A stretch of DNA of 64,000 nt from Mycobacterium sp. OTB74 (GTDB taxonomy: Bacteria; Actinomycetota; Actinomycetes; Mycobacteriales; Mycobacteriaceae): positions 1 through 64,000 of the forward strand of contig NZ_JARXVD010000023.1 of the NCBI RefSeq assembly GCF_029892685.1, given 5' to 3'. Positions within the stretch are counted from its first letter, which is position 1, and each line of letters starts with the position of its first letter. The notes below the pieces were generated by a model. The model was not told the DNA's origin. It saw only the letters and a list, made by a program, of their open reading frames with translations, and searched no databases. A program made the position numbers and the translations under genes. Shown piece after piece: positions 42,001 through 47,093 of the stretch.

Positions 42001-45000
42001 CCCGTGGTGCCCGAGGTGTAAATGATGTGGGCCATATTGTCGGCGGCCGGCATCGGCAATGGGGTCGCGAGCTGGGATCGGATCACGGGATCGTCCACAT
42101 CGACGATGACCGACACGTCATGCCCGTCCAGTCGCGACCGCAATTCGGCGGTGGTGACGACCGCGATGGGCGCGGCATCGGCGAGCATGAACCCGATTCG
42201 CGCCGTGGGCGACGCCGGATCGATCGGAACATACGCCGCCCCGGTTTTGAGTACCGCCAGGATCGCCACGATCGCCTCGGCCGAGCGGGAGAACAGGACC
42301 GCCACAGTCGCACCCGGGCGCGCACCACACTCAGTCAGCCAGTGCGCCAACCGATTCGACGCCTCATCCAACTCCCGATACGACCACGAGCGGCCACCAC
42401 AGGTCAGCGCCACCGCCCCCGGAGCACGCGCCACCTGCGCGACGAACACCTCGGGCACCGTCACCCCCACCGGCGCGGGCCCCGAAAGCACCGCGCGGTT
42501 GCCGAACTCATCAAGGCGTGCACGCTCAGCCTCGTCGAGTACATCCACCGACGACAACCGCTGCCCCGGGTCGGCGGTCAGCGCCACCAACACCCGCTCC
42601 AACTGTCGGGCCAGTGTTTCAATGGTGGCTTCGTCGAAAACGTCGGTGCGGTACTCCACCCGGCCGCCGATCCCGGCAGGATCACCAGCCTCGGTCCAGC
42701 GATCTCCGAGAAAGAACACCAAATCCATTCTGGCGCTACGGGTATCCGCCGACAGTTCGCTGACCTGCACATCACCCAGATTCAGCCCGTGCGCAAGATC
42801 GTCGTTGTCGTACCCGGGGAAGTTCTGCCAACCCAACATCACCTGAATCAGCGGATGATGAGCCAGCGACCGGGTCGGGTTGAGCCGCTCCACAAGCACT
42901 TCGAAGGGCACGTCCTGGTTTTCGAAGGCGGCCAGACTGCGCTGCTGGACCTGCGCTAACAGCTCGGCCAGGGTGGGATCACCGGCCAGATCGACCCGCA
43001 ACACCAGCGTGTTGACGAAGAAACCCACCAGCTCATCGAGCGCCTGATCACGCCGCCCCGCGATCGGAAACCCCACCGCCACATCAGAACTCGCACTCAA
43101 TCTGCCCAACAGCACCGCCAGGGCGGCCTGCACCACCATGAAGCTGGTCACGTTATGCTCACGCGCCAACCGAGCAACCTTGTGCTGCAGATCGGGCGAC
43201 CAGTCCACCGCCACACTGGCACCGCGATAGTCAGCTACCTGTGGATAGGGACGATCCGTCGGCAACGCCAACCGCTGCGGCAACCCCGCCAACGCCTGCA
43301 TCCAATAACTCAACTGCCCGGCGATCAGGCTGTCCCCGTCGCCCAGATCGCCGAATTGTCCACGCTGCCACAACGTGTAATCCACGTACTGCACCGCCAA
43401 ATCCGCCCACCCCGGACCCTGACCGGTACAACGAGCGGCGTAAGCGATCCCTAGATCGCGGGTCAACGGCGTGATCGACCAACCATCCCCCGCGATATGG
43501 TGCAGCACCGCGACCAACACATGCTCATCGTTGCCGACACGGAAAAGCCTGGCCCGCAACGGAATCTCCACCGCAAGATCGAAGCGATGAAGCGTCACCT
43601 CTTCAACAGCACGATCCAACTCCCCCACCGACCAGCCGGTCGCATCGACAACCTGCCAACCGAAATCAGCCCGATCCGAGTCGATCACAACCTGCTGCGG
43701 CACACCCTCAACAGCGGCGAAAAGCGTCCGCAGGCTCTCATGCCGGCCGACCACATCCGACAGCGCCGCACCCAAGGCGTCGACGTCCAGGTGTCCGCAG
43801 ATCCGATAGGCGACCGGCATGTTGTACGTCGCGACTCGTCCCTCGAACCGGTTGAGGAACCACAACCGGGACTGGGCGAAGGACAGCGGCACTGCCGCGG
43901 GCCGCTCGGCGGCCACCAAGGGCTCGAGCCGATCCGCGCCCGCACCAACGCGGGCCGCCAGTTGGGCGACCGTCGGCGCCTCGAATAGAGCGCGCACCGA
44001 AGGACGCAGATCGAGACCGGTATTGACCGCAGCGATCAGGCGCATCGCCGACAACGAGTCACCGCCGAGTTCGAAGAACGAATCGTCCACCCCGACCCGA
44101 TCCAGCCCCAGCACCTGAGCATAAATCCCGGCCAGGATCTCCTCGGTCAGGGTGCTCGGAGCGCGATAACCGGCCCTGTCCTGATACTCCGGCGCCGGCA
44201 AGGCCCGCTTATCCAGCTTGCCGTTAACCGTCAACGGCAACACATCCAACACCACCACCGCAGCCGGAACCATGAACTCCGGCAACCGATCAGCCAGCGC
44301 AGCCCGCATCGAAACCGGATCCAAGGAGGCTGAATCCCCGGTGACATATCCCACCAGACGCTTGTCCCCCGGACGGTCCTCGCGGACAATCACCGCCGCG
44401 GTTTCGACCGGCGGATAGGCCACCAAAGCCGCTTCGACCTCACCGAGTTCGATGCGATACCCACGAATCTTGACCTGCTCATCGGCACGTCCCAGATAGC
44501 GCAACTGCCCGTCCGCGCCCCAACACACCAGATCCCCGGTGCGATACATCCGCAATCCCGGAGCCCCGAACGGGCACGCCACAAACCGCGATCCCGTCAG
44601 CCCGGCCCGGCCCACATAGCCGACTCCCACACCGCGGCCCGCTACATACAACTCCCCGACCACACCGGAAGGCACCGGGCGTAACCACGCATCGAGGACG
44701 AACAGCGCCGCGCCCGGCACCGGCGATCCGATCGGCACCACACCCCGGCCCGGCTTCAACGGCGTAGTCCACGCCGGTCCCATCGTCGTCTCAGTTGGGC
44801 CGTACCAATTGATCATCACGTGCCGAGGCGCCCAGCGATCCACCAACTCCGCCGGACACGCCTCACCGGCCACCACTAACGCTACCGGTCCCAAACCCAC
44901 AGGCGAGAGCACGCCTGCCGCCGACGGGGTCTGGGTGAGCACGCTGACCTGTTCAGCGACCAGCAATGCGTGGAACTCGTCCGGTATGCGCGATACCGAA

Positions 45001-47033
45001 TCGGGCACCACCACCAACCGGCCGCCGTGCAACAGCGGACCCCAGATCTCCCACACCGAGAGGTCGAAGGCATACGAATGGCATTGTGTCCAAACGCCTT
45101 CCCCCGGAAAGTGGGCGGGCAGTGTCTCCATCAGTTGAGTGACGTTGTGGTGGGTGATGGCCACCCCCTTGGGCACCCCGGTGGTGCCCGAGGTGTAGAT
45201 CAGGTACGCGATGTCACCCGGCGCCGGCAGGGGCCGTGGTGTGCAGGGTTGGCTCTCGATCGCGGGATCATCCACATCGATGACAAGCACATGGTGGCAG
45301 TCGAGCCTAGAGCACAGCCCCGCAGTAGTGATCACGGCGACCGGCGCGGCATCATCGATCATGAAGTCGACCCGTGCCTGCGGCAGCGCCGGATCGATCG
45401 GCACATAGGCCGCCCCAGCCTTGAGTACCGCCAACATCGCCACGATCGCCTCAGCCGACCGGGACAACAGCAGCGCCACACACTGTCCCGGGCCAGCGCC
45501 GCGTCCAGTCAGCAAGTGCGCCAACCGATTCGACGCCTCATCCAGTTCGCGATAGGTCATGGAGCGGGCGTCGAAGGTCAGCGCCGCCGCCTGCGGGGTT
45601 CGGGCCACCTGCGCGGCGAACAACCCGGGCAGCGCGACCGGCTCCGGCGGCGCCTGCGTCAGGACCGCACGATTGCCCAACTCATCAAGACGGGCGCGCT
45701 CACCCTCGTCGAGCACATCCACCGACGACAACCGCCGCCCCGGATCAGCGGCCATCACAACCAACACCCGCTCCAACCGGCCCGCTAAATCCGAGGTGTT
45801 GAAACGTGAAAACGGTTGCCCGGCACCGGCGGTAGTGAATGACTGCTCGTCACCGACGCCGAGAAAGAACAGCCCGAAGTGATCTACCGGGCCGTAGGTA
45901 GTGTAGGTCGCCGTCGTCGGAGCACCACCGAGCTCTAACGCGATTCTGGCCGGCACAAAATTGAGAACTACCCGATTCCTCGCCGGCCCTGGGCCGCGAA
46001 GGTTACCAGCACCCTCTTCGAGGAGGCGGACTGGAAACCGCTGATGTTTCAACGCTTCTCGCGTTCGGGTGTCCACGTGGTTGCAGAAATCGGCGATTGA
46101 AGATTCCGACGATGGGTTCAATACCAGCGGAACAACCCCGGCAACCATCCCGGGAAGTAGCTTCGACCCAGGGTGCACTCGCCTGCTGACCGGGAAGTCG
46201 AGAACCACTTCCGAACCGCCAGCACCGAACCCACTCACCAGGAGTGCGCAGGCCGCCGTGAGAACCGATGTTCGACGGACACCCAACTCTTTGGACAGCG
46301 CTTTGATGCGGCCGACGACGGACGGGTCCAATTGAACCGACGCAGACGGCCAATACGATTCGCTTTCGCCCGCACCTCGGGGTAACTGATGATCCGGTGC
46401 GTGTCCCGCTGGAAGGTTCTCGCTCCAGTAGGCCCGATCTTCCAGATAATCGGCGGACGCTTCGTATTCCAATTCGCTGTTGACCAGATCCTGCAGCGAG
46501 CCGAAGAACGCGGGAGGGACGGGCCTGCCAGAAACGACTGCGGAGTAGATGGCCGCAATCCGCCTGCCTACCAGCGCAATACCCGATCCGTCTGTGATGA
46601 TGTGGTGGAAGCACCCGAACCAGTAATGCTCGTCCGCTCGCGTCCGAAATAGCGCGAATTTGAACAGCGGGCCGGTGAGCGGCATCAACGTACGTTGGAT
46701 CGACTCAGCTATCCCACGTGCTTCCTGCACGGGATCGCGCGAGCCGCAGAGGTCATAGAAGGCCAACTCGACGTCCGGGTTGTCGATCGCCCGCTGGAAG
46801 ACCTGGCCATCAACCTCGAAGAAGGTGGCCCTGAATGGTTCGGCCTCTTGCAGTGCTTGCCGGATCGCCCGCTCGAGGTGATCGCGTACTACGGTCCCAT
46901 CGATTCTCACGAAGAGACCGAGCTGCCATTCCGTACCGGAGTGACCTAATTCCTGACCCAGCCATATATCCAGCTGGCCGCGCGTCAATGGAACCGCGCC
47001 GTCGTCAAGCTCCATCTGACCCCCAATCCGCAC
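22422..47033 (-). CDS. Giant NRPS 2: six A modules plus A-less terminal module
   Basis: 8203 residues. Domain order is C1-A1-PCP1, C2-A2-(N-MT)-PCP2, C3-A3-PCP3-E1, C4-A4-PCP4, C5-A5-PCP5, C6-A6-PCP6-E2, C7-PCP7. Condensation His motifs are near residues 142 (HHIITDG), 1175, 2661, 4190, 5211, 6270 and 7812. A-domain YTSGTTG loops are near 606, 1668, 3153, 4649, 5704 and 6763. Carrier Ser motifs are near 988, 2474, 3534, 5026, 6084, 7139 and 8159. E-domain HHLAVDGVSW is near 3706 and 7318. C4 and C7 follow E domains and are of the type that accepts a D-residue donor. There is no thioesterase or reductase. The frame starts at a GTG (47033), but the ATG at 47015 with GGGGG upstream is an alternative. 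It lies 60 bp after NRPS 1, so the two are co-transcribed. Confidence 0.97.
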   Translation of the reverse strand: MRIGGQMELDDGAVPLTRGQLDIWLGQELGHSGTEWQLGLFVRIDGTVVRDHLERAIRQALQEAEPFRATFFEVDGQVFQRAIDNPDVELAFYDLCGSRDPVQEARGIAESIQRTLMPLTGPLFKFALFRTRADEHYWFGCFHHIITDGSGIALVGRRIAAIYSAVVSGRPVPPAFFGSLQDLVNSELEYEASADYLEDRAYWSENLPAGHAPDHQLPRGAGESESYWPSASVQLDPSVVGRIKALSKELGVRRTSVLTAACALLVSGFGAGGSEVVLDFPVSRRVHPGSKLLPGMVAGVVPLVLNPSSESSIADFCNHVDTRTREALKHQRFPVRLLEEGAGNLRGPGPARNRVVLNFVPARIALELGGAPTTATYTTYGPVDHFGLFFLGVGDEQSFTTAGAGQPFSRFNTSDLAGRLERVLVVMAADPGRRLSSVDVLDEGERARLDELGNRAVLTQAPPEPVALPGLFAAQVARTPQAAALTFDARSMTYRELDEASNRLAHLLTGRGAGPGQCVALLLSRSAEAIVAMLAVLKAGAAYVPIDPALPQARVDFMIDDAAPVAVITTAGLCSRLDCHHVLVIDVDDPAIESQPCTPRPLPAPGDIAYLIYTSGTTGVPKGVAITHHNVTQLMETLPAHFPGEGVWTQCHSYAFDLSVWEIWGPLLHGGRLVVVPDSVSRIPDEFHALLVAEQVSVLTQTPSAAGVLSPVGLGPVALVVAGEACPAELVDRWAPRHVMINWYGPTETTMGPAWTTPLKPGRGVVPIGSPVPGAALFVLDAWLRPVPSGVVGELYVAGRGVGVGYVGRAGLTGSRFVACPFGAPGLRMYRTGDLVCWGADGQLRYLGRADEQVKIRGYRIELGEVEAALVAYPPVETAAVIVREDRPGDKRLVGYVTGDSASLDPVSMRAALADRLPEFMVPAAVVVLDVLPLTVNGKLDKRALPAPEYQDRAGYRAPSTLTEEILAGIYAQVLGLDRVGVDDSFFELGGDSLSAMRLIAAVNTGLDLRPSVRALFEAPTVAQLAARVGAGADRLEPLVAAERPAAVPLSFAQSRLWFLNRFEGRVATYNMPVAYRICGHLDVDALGAALSDVVGRHESLRTLFAAVEGVPQQVVIDSDRADFGWQVVDATGWSVGELDRAVEEVTLHRFDLAVEIPLRARLFRVGNDEHVLVAVLHHIAGDGWSITPLTRDLGIAYAARCTGQGPGWADLAVQYVDYTLWQRGQFGDLGDGDSLIAGQLSYWMQALAGLPQRLALPTDRPYPQVADYRGASVAVDWSPDLQHKVARLAREHNVTSFMVVQAALAVLLGRLSASSDVAVGFPIAGRRDQALDELVGFFVNTLVLRVDLAGDPTLAELLAQVQQRSLAAFENQDVPFEVLVERLNPTRSLAHHPLIQVMLGWQNFPGYDNDDLAHGLNLGDVQVSELSADTRSARMDLVFFLGDRWTEAGDPAGIGGRVEYRTDVFDEATIETLARQLERVLVALTADPGQRLSSVDVLDEAERARLDEFGNRAVLSGPAPVGVTVPEVFVAQVARAPGAVALTCGGRSWSYRELDEASNRLAHWLTECGARPGATVAVLFSRSAEAIVAILAVLKTGAAYVPIDPASPTARIGFMLADAAPIAVVTTAELRSRLDGHDVSVIVDVDDPVIRSQLATPLPMPAADNMAHIIYTSGTTGVPKGVAVTQRNVTQLFDSLQIGVELAPGQVWSQCHSYAFDFSVWEIWGALLHGGRLVVVPDAVARSADDFHALLVGEKVSVLTQTPSAVAVLPTEGLESTALVIGAEPCSLELVDRWAPGRVMVNVYGPTETTMWLCKSAPLTVGSGAPPIGAPTAGAAFFVLDKWLRPVPAGVVGELYLAGRGVGVGYWRRGGLTATRFVACPFGGSGARMYRTGDLVSWGPDGQLRYLGRADEQVKVRGYRIELGEVQAALTAHPRVGQAVAVTHTTTAAAGDGVSDKQLVGYVVLDREMMLVREPEREAQLVEQWHGLYEGLYSGSTFTEGAPAAALGEDFAGWHSSYTGAPIPLGQMHEWQAATVDRILALQPQRVLEIGVGTGLLLAQVAPACEQYWGTDFSAPTIQTLQAAVAAQPWGDRVRLRVQPADVAEGLPAGHFDVVVLNSVVQYFPSAGYLLDVLAVAMRLLAPGGALFIGDVRNLSLLREFTTGVMCADTSTGEDTAAVMRERVRREMLAEQELLLAPEFFAALPQHLPDIAAVDVQLKRMGAVNELSGYRYEVVLRKAPVPVRSAADLPSEPWQRFGSLVKLREYLRSHHRPELRVTGVPNAAVWPDVALARALARAGDRVRVTELRAGVSVLDAVLPHQCHLLGQELGYATAVTWSPTAGWVDLIYTRIPEPANGAALPVLSDLYLPSAARNGSLAGTVNDPSAIERSAELRDFVAARLPEFMVPAAIMVLGSLPVTVNGKLDRKALPAPEFVSGVAYRAPRDPRERLLAALFGEVLGATRVGIDDSFFDLGGHSLSATRLISRVRAELGVEVPIRVLFDAPTVAGLAEWISTHAGERVGAALTVQQRPAVLPLSFAQSRLWFIDQLQGPSPVYNMAVALRLTGHLDTDALGAALADVVGRHESLRTVIAAPEGIPRQVVLSPDQLDFGWEIVDSRGWPEGQLDAAIDAAVCHAFDLAVEIPLRARLFRVGDGAHVLVAVLHHIAGDGWSIAPLTRDLGVAYAARCVGQAPGWADLPVQYVDYTLWQRAQFGDLDDGDSLIAGQLAYWQNALAGLPDRLALPTDRPYPQVADYRGASVEVDWSPDLQQRVARLAREHNVTSFMVMQAALAVLLGTLSASSDVAFGFPIAGRRDQALDELVGFFVNTLVLRVDLTGDPTVAEVLAQVQQRSLAAYENQDVPFEVLVEKLNPTRSLAHHPLIQVTLAWENLPGLGADPAEGLVLGDLEVARIPVNTQAAQMDLVFLLGDRWTEAGDPAGIGGRIQYRTDVFDEASVAALVGRLGRVLVAMTADPGRRLSSVDVLDAGERAGLDGWGNRAVLSGPAPEPVSVPELFAAQAARTPQAVAVTSEGRCMSYGELDEASNRLAHLLVGCGAGPGRCVGVLLERSARAVVALLAVLKAGAGYVPIDPGLPGSRVGFVLDDAAPIVVITTAGLADRVGGHDVLVVDVDDPAIGSQPCTPLPVPSPGEVAYLIYTSGTTGVPKGVAVTHGSVTGLLVSWAGALPMGPDQVWSQCHSLAFDVSVWEIFGALLHGGRVVVVPDEVVRSPQDLQALLVAEGVTVLSQTPSAVAALDPAVLGSVALMVAGEACPAEVVDAWAPGRVMVNGYGPTETTMCVSMSAPLAAGSGVPPIGSPVAGAALFVLDGWLRPVPAGVVGELYVAGAGVGVGYWRRAPLTGSRFVACPFGVPGSRMYRTGDLVSWGADGQLRYLGRVDEQVKIRGYRIELGEIRTVLAGLDGVEQAVVIAREDRSGDKRLVGYVTGDVDTGAARAALVDRLPEFMVPSAIVAIDALPLTVNGKLDRKALPAPEYQDRAGYRAPSTLTEEILAGIYAQVLGLERVSTDQSFFELGGDSILSMQVVARARAAGVVFRPRDVFVEQSVAGLARVATVLDGDGEAVDEGIGPLLTTPIISWLHDVEGPVDEFNQSVLIQAPVGVSEADVLVVLQAVLDRHAMLRMRVEDDGAGAWLLSVPESGSVDARTCLHTVDVLTDDAVIEARSRLNPAAGVMVSALWSAATGQLLVIVHHLAVDGVSWRILLEDLNLVWVQHRGGQPVVLPAPRTSFARWAQVLVEHAYRPEVVNTAECWRQIAAVPAALPAVRPEVDSYANAGSLSTELDVETTRMLLGEVPAAFHAGINDVLLIAFGLALTEFLGTAGAPVVIDAEGHGRQEELADVDLSRTVGWFTTKYPVALTVGGLDWGQVAAGDVNLGPIVKGAKEQLRALPDGVTYGLLRYLNCDVDLAGADPAIGFNYLGRMGAGEVSADLWRVAQDGGALTGVAAAVPMPLAHTVELNAGTVDTVDGPRLRAGWTWALSALDHVQVTRLSGLWFDALAGICAHVRGGGGGLTPSDIAPARLTQCQIDDLGAQYRVADILPLTPLQQGLLFHANVAHSSGDDDVYAVQLDLTLSGRLDHHRLRDAVQSVVSRHPNLAARFVDRFEVPVQILSTQPELPWQYVDLSRDGLDRNERIVRLCAGERAVVCDLANESPMRAVLIRTGVDEHRLVLTSHHIVLDGWSLPIVLGEVFAGYYRQRLPAPVPFRRFVDWLADRDVDGARAVWGEVLAGVDAPTLVGPPDRVGPGPRATAMFGLSEQTTAAVAELARSCQTTVSTVLQAAFAQLLMGLTGRSDVVFGAVVSGRPAEVAGVDAMVGLLINTVPVRARIEPTTTTADLLAQLHKVRNQTLDHEHLGLNEIHHLSGHHQLFDTAFVYENYPINTTTMASTDDLTITELTNHEYNHYSLTIQAMPGDVLNLRIQYRTDVFDEASVAALVGRLGRVLVAMTTDPAQRLSSVDVLDDVERAALAVLGNRAVLMQTPPEPVSVPGVFAAQAARTPQAVAVTSEGHCMSYGELDEASNRLAHLLVGCGAGPGRCVGVLLERSAEAIVALLAVLKAGAGYVPIDPGLPGSRVGFVLDDAAPIVVITTAGLADRVGGHDVLVVDVDDPAIGSQPCTPLPVPSPGEVAYLIYTSGTTGVPKGVAVTHGSVTGLLVSWAGALPMGPDRVWSQCHSLAFDVSVWEIFGALLHGGRVVVVPDEVVRSPQDLQALLVAEGVTVLSQTPSAVAALDPAVLGSVALMVAGEACPAEVVDAWAPGRVMVNGYGPTETTMCVSMSAPLAAGSGVPPIGSPVAGAALFVLDGWLRPVPAGVVGELYVAGGGVGVGYWRRAPLTGSRFVACPFGVPGSRMYRTGDLVSWGADGQLRYLGRVDEQVKIRGYRIELGEIRTVLAGLDGAEQAVVIAREDRSGDKRLVGYVTGDVDTGAARAALVDRLPEFMVPSAIVAIDALPLTVNGKLDRKALPAPEYQDRAGYRAPSTLTEEILAGIYAQVLGLERVSTDQSFFELGGDSLSAMRLIAAVNAGMDAALAVRTVFEAPTVAQLAPRIRAGEGQLKPLVAVERPAVVPLSFAQSRLWFLDQLQGPTAVYNMPVALRLTGPLDADALGAALGDVVGRHESLRTLIEAPSGVARQRVHEADGADFGWQIVDATGWSEIQLDDAIDAVVGHLFDISTEIPLQSRLFRIADGEHVLVAVVHHIAADGWSIAPLVADLGMAYASRCVGQSPDWADLPVQYVDYTLWQRAQFGDLADSGSPIAGQLAYWQHALAGLPDRLALPTDRPYPQVADYRGASVAVDWPADLQQKVARLAREHNVTSFMVVQAALAVLLGTLSASSDVAVGFPIAGRRDPALDELVGFFVNTLVLRVDLTGDPTVAELLAQVQQRSLAAYENQDVPFEVLVERLNPTRSLAHHPLIQVMLAWQNLPAGTNDPSSVGVASGDLAISPMPVNTQTARMDLSFSLAERQTEAGDPAGIGGRVEYRTDVFDEASVESLARRLERVLVAMTTDPAQPLSSVDVLDDGERAALDVLGNRAVLTQAPPEPVSVPELFTAQVARTPEAVAVTSGHLSMTYCELDEASNRLAHLLIDRGVCAGGCVALLLERSAHAVVTMLAILKTGAAYLAIDPALPQARVDFMLSDADASAVITAAGLADRLDGHHVLVIDVDDSAIQSQPRTPLPAPAPDDIAYLIYTSGTTGAPKAVALSHRNLAHLADSPPIGLPAAQVWTQCHSYAFDFSVWEIWAALMAGGRLVVVPDEVVRSPEDFHALLVREHVNVLTQTPSAVAALRRQGLESVALLLGGEACPSEVVDEWAPGRMMINAYGPTEATVYAAITAPMGRGSAAAGVAPIGSPPPTTALFVLDGWLRPVPAGVVGELYIAGAGVGVGYWRRAPLTGSRFVACPFGVPGSRMYRTGDLVSWGADGQLRYLGRVDEQVKIRGYRIELGEIRTVLAGLDGVEQAVVIAREDRPGDKRLVGYVTGDVDTGAARAALVDRLPEFMVPSAIVAIDALPLTVNGKLDRKALPAPEYQDRAGYRAPSTLTEEILAGIYAQVLGLDRVGVDDSFFELGGDSLSAMRLIAAVNAGMDAALAVRTVFEAPTVAQLAPRIRAGEGRLKPLVAVERPAVVPLSFAQSRLWFLDQLQGPTAVYNMAVALRLTGPLDADALGAALGDVVGRHESLRTLLAAVEGVPQQVVVAADQADFDWQVVDATGWSEGELEGAIDAVVCHAFDLAVEIPLRARLFRIADSEHVLVAVVHHIAADGWSIAPLTRDLGLAYAARCAGQGPGLADLPVQYVDYTLWQRGQFGDLADSASPIAGQLAYWQHALAGLPDRLALPTDRPYPQVADYRGASVEVDWSADLQQRVARLAREHNVTSFMVVQAALAVLLGKLSASSDVAVGFPIAGRRDPALDELVGFFVNTLVLRVDLTGDPTVDELLGQVRSRSLAAYEHQDVPFEVVVERLNPARSLTHHPLVQVMLAWQNLPAGTNDSSSVGVASGDLAISSMPVNTQTARMDLSLSLAEHRTEAGDPAGIGGRVEYRTDVFDEASVESLARRLERVLVAMTTDPAQPLSSVDVLDEDEHARLDDLGNRAILTQTPREPVSVPEVFAAQVARTPQAAALTFDDRSMTYRELDDASNRLAHLLTGCGAGPGGCVALLLERSAEAIVAMLAILKAGAAYLPIDPALPQARVEFMLADAAPIAAITSAGLANRLDGRHVLVIDVDDPAIDSQLCTPLSVPAPDDIAHLIYTSGTTGVPKGVAVTHANVTQLFDRLDAGVELAPGQVWSQCSSLAFDYSVWEIFGALLHGGRLVVVPDEVVRSPRDLQELLVAEGVTVLSQTPSAAGALEPAGLGSVALMVAGETCPVDVVDRWAPGRVMVNGYGPTETTVYATISAPLAAGSGVPPIGSPVAGAALFVLDGWLRPVPAGVVGELYIAGAGVGVGYWRRAPLTGSRFVACPFGAPGSRMYRTGDLVSWGADGQLRYLGRADEQVKVRGYRIELGEIQAALSDVDGVEQAVVIAREDRPGDKRLVGYVTGDVDPVAARTALADRLPEFMVPATVVVLEELPLTVNGKLDRKALPAPEYRATDVYREPSDAVEEIVAGIFAHVLGVERVGVNDSFFELGGDSILSMQVVARARAAGVVFRPRDVFVEQSVAGLARVAMVVDGDDEVVDEGIGPVSATPIIQWLRDFQGLVDEFNQSVLIQAPVGVTEADVVVVLQAVLDRHAMLRLRVSAQDAQAGAGRWSLSVPEPGAVDARTCLHTVDVLTDDAVTKARARLNPAAGAMVSALWVPCDGQLLVIVHHLAVDGVSWRILLEDFNLAWAQHRGGQPVALPAPRTSFARWAQVLVEHAYRPEVVSTAKAWRQIAAVPAALPAVRPEVDTYANAGSLSVELDVETTRMLLGEVPAAFHAGINDILLIAFGLALTEFLGSAGSPVVIDAEGHGRQEELSDGGDVVDLSRTVGWFTTKYPVSLTVGGLDWERVLAGDVNLGPIVKGAKEQLRALPDGVTYGLLRYLNCDVDLAGADPAIGFNYLGRMGAGEVSAELWRVAQDGGALTGVAAAVPMPLAHTVELNAGTVDTVGGPRLRAGWTWALSALDHAQVTRLSGLWFDALAGICAHVRDGGGGLTPSDIAPARLTQHQIDDLRQTHEVADVLPLTPLQQGLLFHANVAHSCGDDVYAVQIGVTLNGRLDRYRLQEAVQAAVQRHPNLVARFCEPAGGQDPRIYFDEPVQVILTDAELPWQYVDVGREAQDRDERMERLCAGERAAVCDLANESPMRAVLIRTGVDEHRLVLTSHHIVLDGWSLPIVLGEVFAGYYRQRLPAPVPFRRFVDWLAERDLDAARDAWREVLAGFDTPTLVGPPDLGLGPRNVTSLRVPEQTTLALNELARTHHTTVSTVLQAAWAQLLMAITGQRDVAFGVVVSGRPAEVAGADAMIGLLINTVPMRARIEPTTTTADLLDQLHKVHNQTLDHEHLGLNEIHRAVGQAKLFDTAFVYENYPIDTAIMSSTDDLTITDVDSRDCYHYPLTIQAVPGPELVLHVQFRTDVFEAASIEILMQRFEQVLEAMTAEPNQPLASIGVWEGQVRKAMPAAESAIASGHCDVADANRPPASEAERIVADIYTRLLGAERVGVDQSFFDLGGDSLSAMRAVAAINAALGTHLAVTNVFDAPTVRSLSRRVRGCAD
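24100..28630 (-). other. NRPS 2 module 6: C6-A6-PCP6-E2
   Basis: The A6 pocket is D-Y-W-S-M-A-G-V-Y-K, unassigned. PCP6 has GGDSILSMQ, and E2 is close to E1 in sequence. The residue should be D-configured. Confidence 0.87.
27690..29410 (-). repeat. Intragenic repeat R1, copy 2 (A5 C-half, PCP5, C6)
   Basis: About 1.7 kb nearly identical to 30864-32584 at a constant offset of 3174 bp (1058 codons). Confidence 0.85.
28680..31800 (-). other. NRPS 2 module 5: C5-A5-PCP5
   Basis: An L-donor type C domain (HHIAADGWS). The A5 pocket is D-F-W-T-L-G-A-V-Y-K, the same as in NRPS 1 module d, so the same residue is expected at both positions. The residue itself is not assigned. Confidence 0.86.
30864..32584 (-). 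repeat. Intragenic repeat R1, copy 1 (A4 C-half, PCP4, C5)
   Basis: Matches 27690-29410. The 5' boundary is at the codons for FVLDGWLRPVPAG, between the pocket-bearing core and the rest of the A domain. Confidence 0.85.
31850..34880 (-). other. NRPS 2 module 4: C4 (D-donor type)-A4-PCP4
   Basis: C4 begins LPLTPLQQGLLFH and has HHIVLDGWS, the class that follows E domains. The A4 pocket D-V-W-S-M-A-G-M-C-K equals that of A3, and the DNA is nearly identical, so modules 3 and 4 should add the same residue (D then L). Confidence 0.88.
31959..33540 (-). repeat. Intragenic repeat R2, copy 2 (whole A4)
   Basis: About 1.58 kb nearly identical to 36435-38016 (offset 4476 bp). It runs from the A-domain N terminus to the carrier motif FFELGG. 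Confidence 0.87.
34950..39440 (-). other. NRPS 2 module 3: C3-A3-PCP3-E1
   Basis: The A3 pocket is D-V-W-S-M-A-G-M-C-K, identical to A4. PCP3 (GGDSILSMQVVARARAAGV) is of the kind that precedes E domains. E1 has HHLAVDGVSW, EGHGRQ and VGWFTTKYP, so the residue should be D-configured. Confidence 0.88.
36435..38016 (-). repeat. Intragenic repeat R2, copy 1 (whole A3)
   Basis: Matches 31959-33540, with only scattered base differences over the entire A domain, including the pocket. Confidence 0.87.
39500..43890 (-). other. NRPS 2 module 2: C2-A2-(N-methyltransferase)-PCP2
   Basis: C2 is of ordinary L-donor type (HHIAGDGWS). The A2 pocket is D-F-W-T-V-G-V-M-W-K, unassigned. A methyltransferase is inserted between the A8 (RGYRIELGEVQ) and A9 (LPEFMVPAAI) blocks. 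PCP2 is the only carrier with GGHSL instead of GGDS. Confidence 0.88.
40310..41130 (-). other. N-methyltransferase domain inside A2
   Basis: The SAM motif VLEIGVGTGLLL (about 40861-40893) and WGTDFSAPTIQ lie in the usual A8-A9 insertion site of N-methylating modules. The residue incorporated by module 2 should therefore be N-methylated. It is the only such domain in the window. Confidence 0.85.
43950..47033 (-). other. NRPS 2 module 1: starter-like C1-A1-PCP1
   Basis: C1 (PLTRGQLDIWL, HHIITDGSG) differs from every other C domain here and resembles the EntF/starter class that takes non-aminoacyl donors. The A1 pocket read by alignment to GrsA is D-L-W-T-V-A-W-M-G-K, with no residue assignment. 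PCP1 is FELGGDSLSAMRL. Confidence 0.85.
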
Positions 47034-47093
47034 GCTTAACCCAACAGCCGACCCGCGGGCTGTTCGCTCAGACTCAACGTCATCGGCGCGGTT

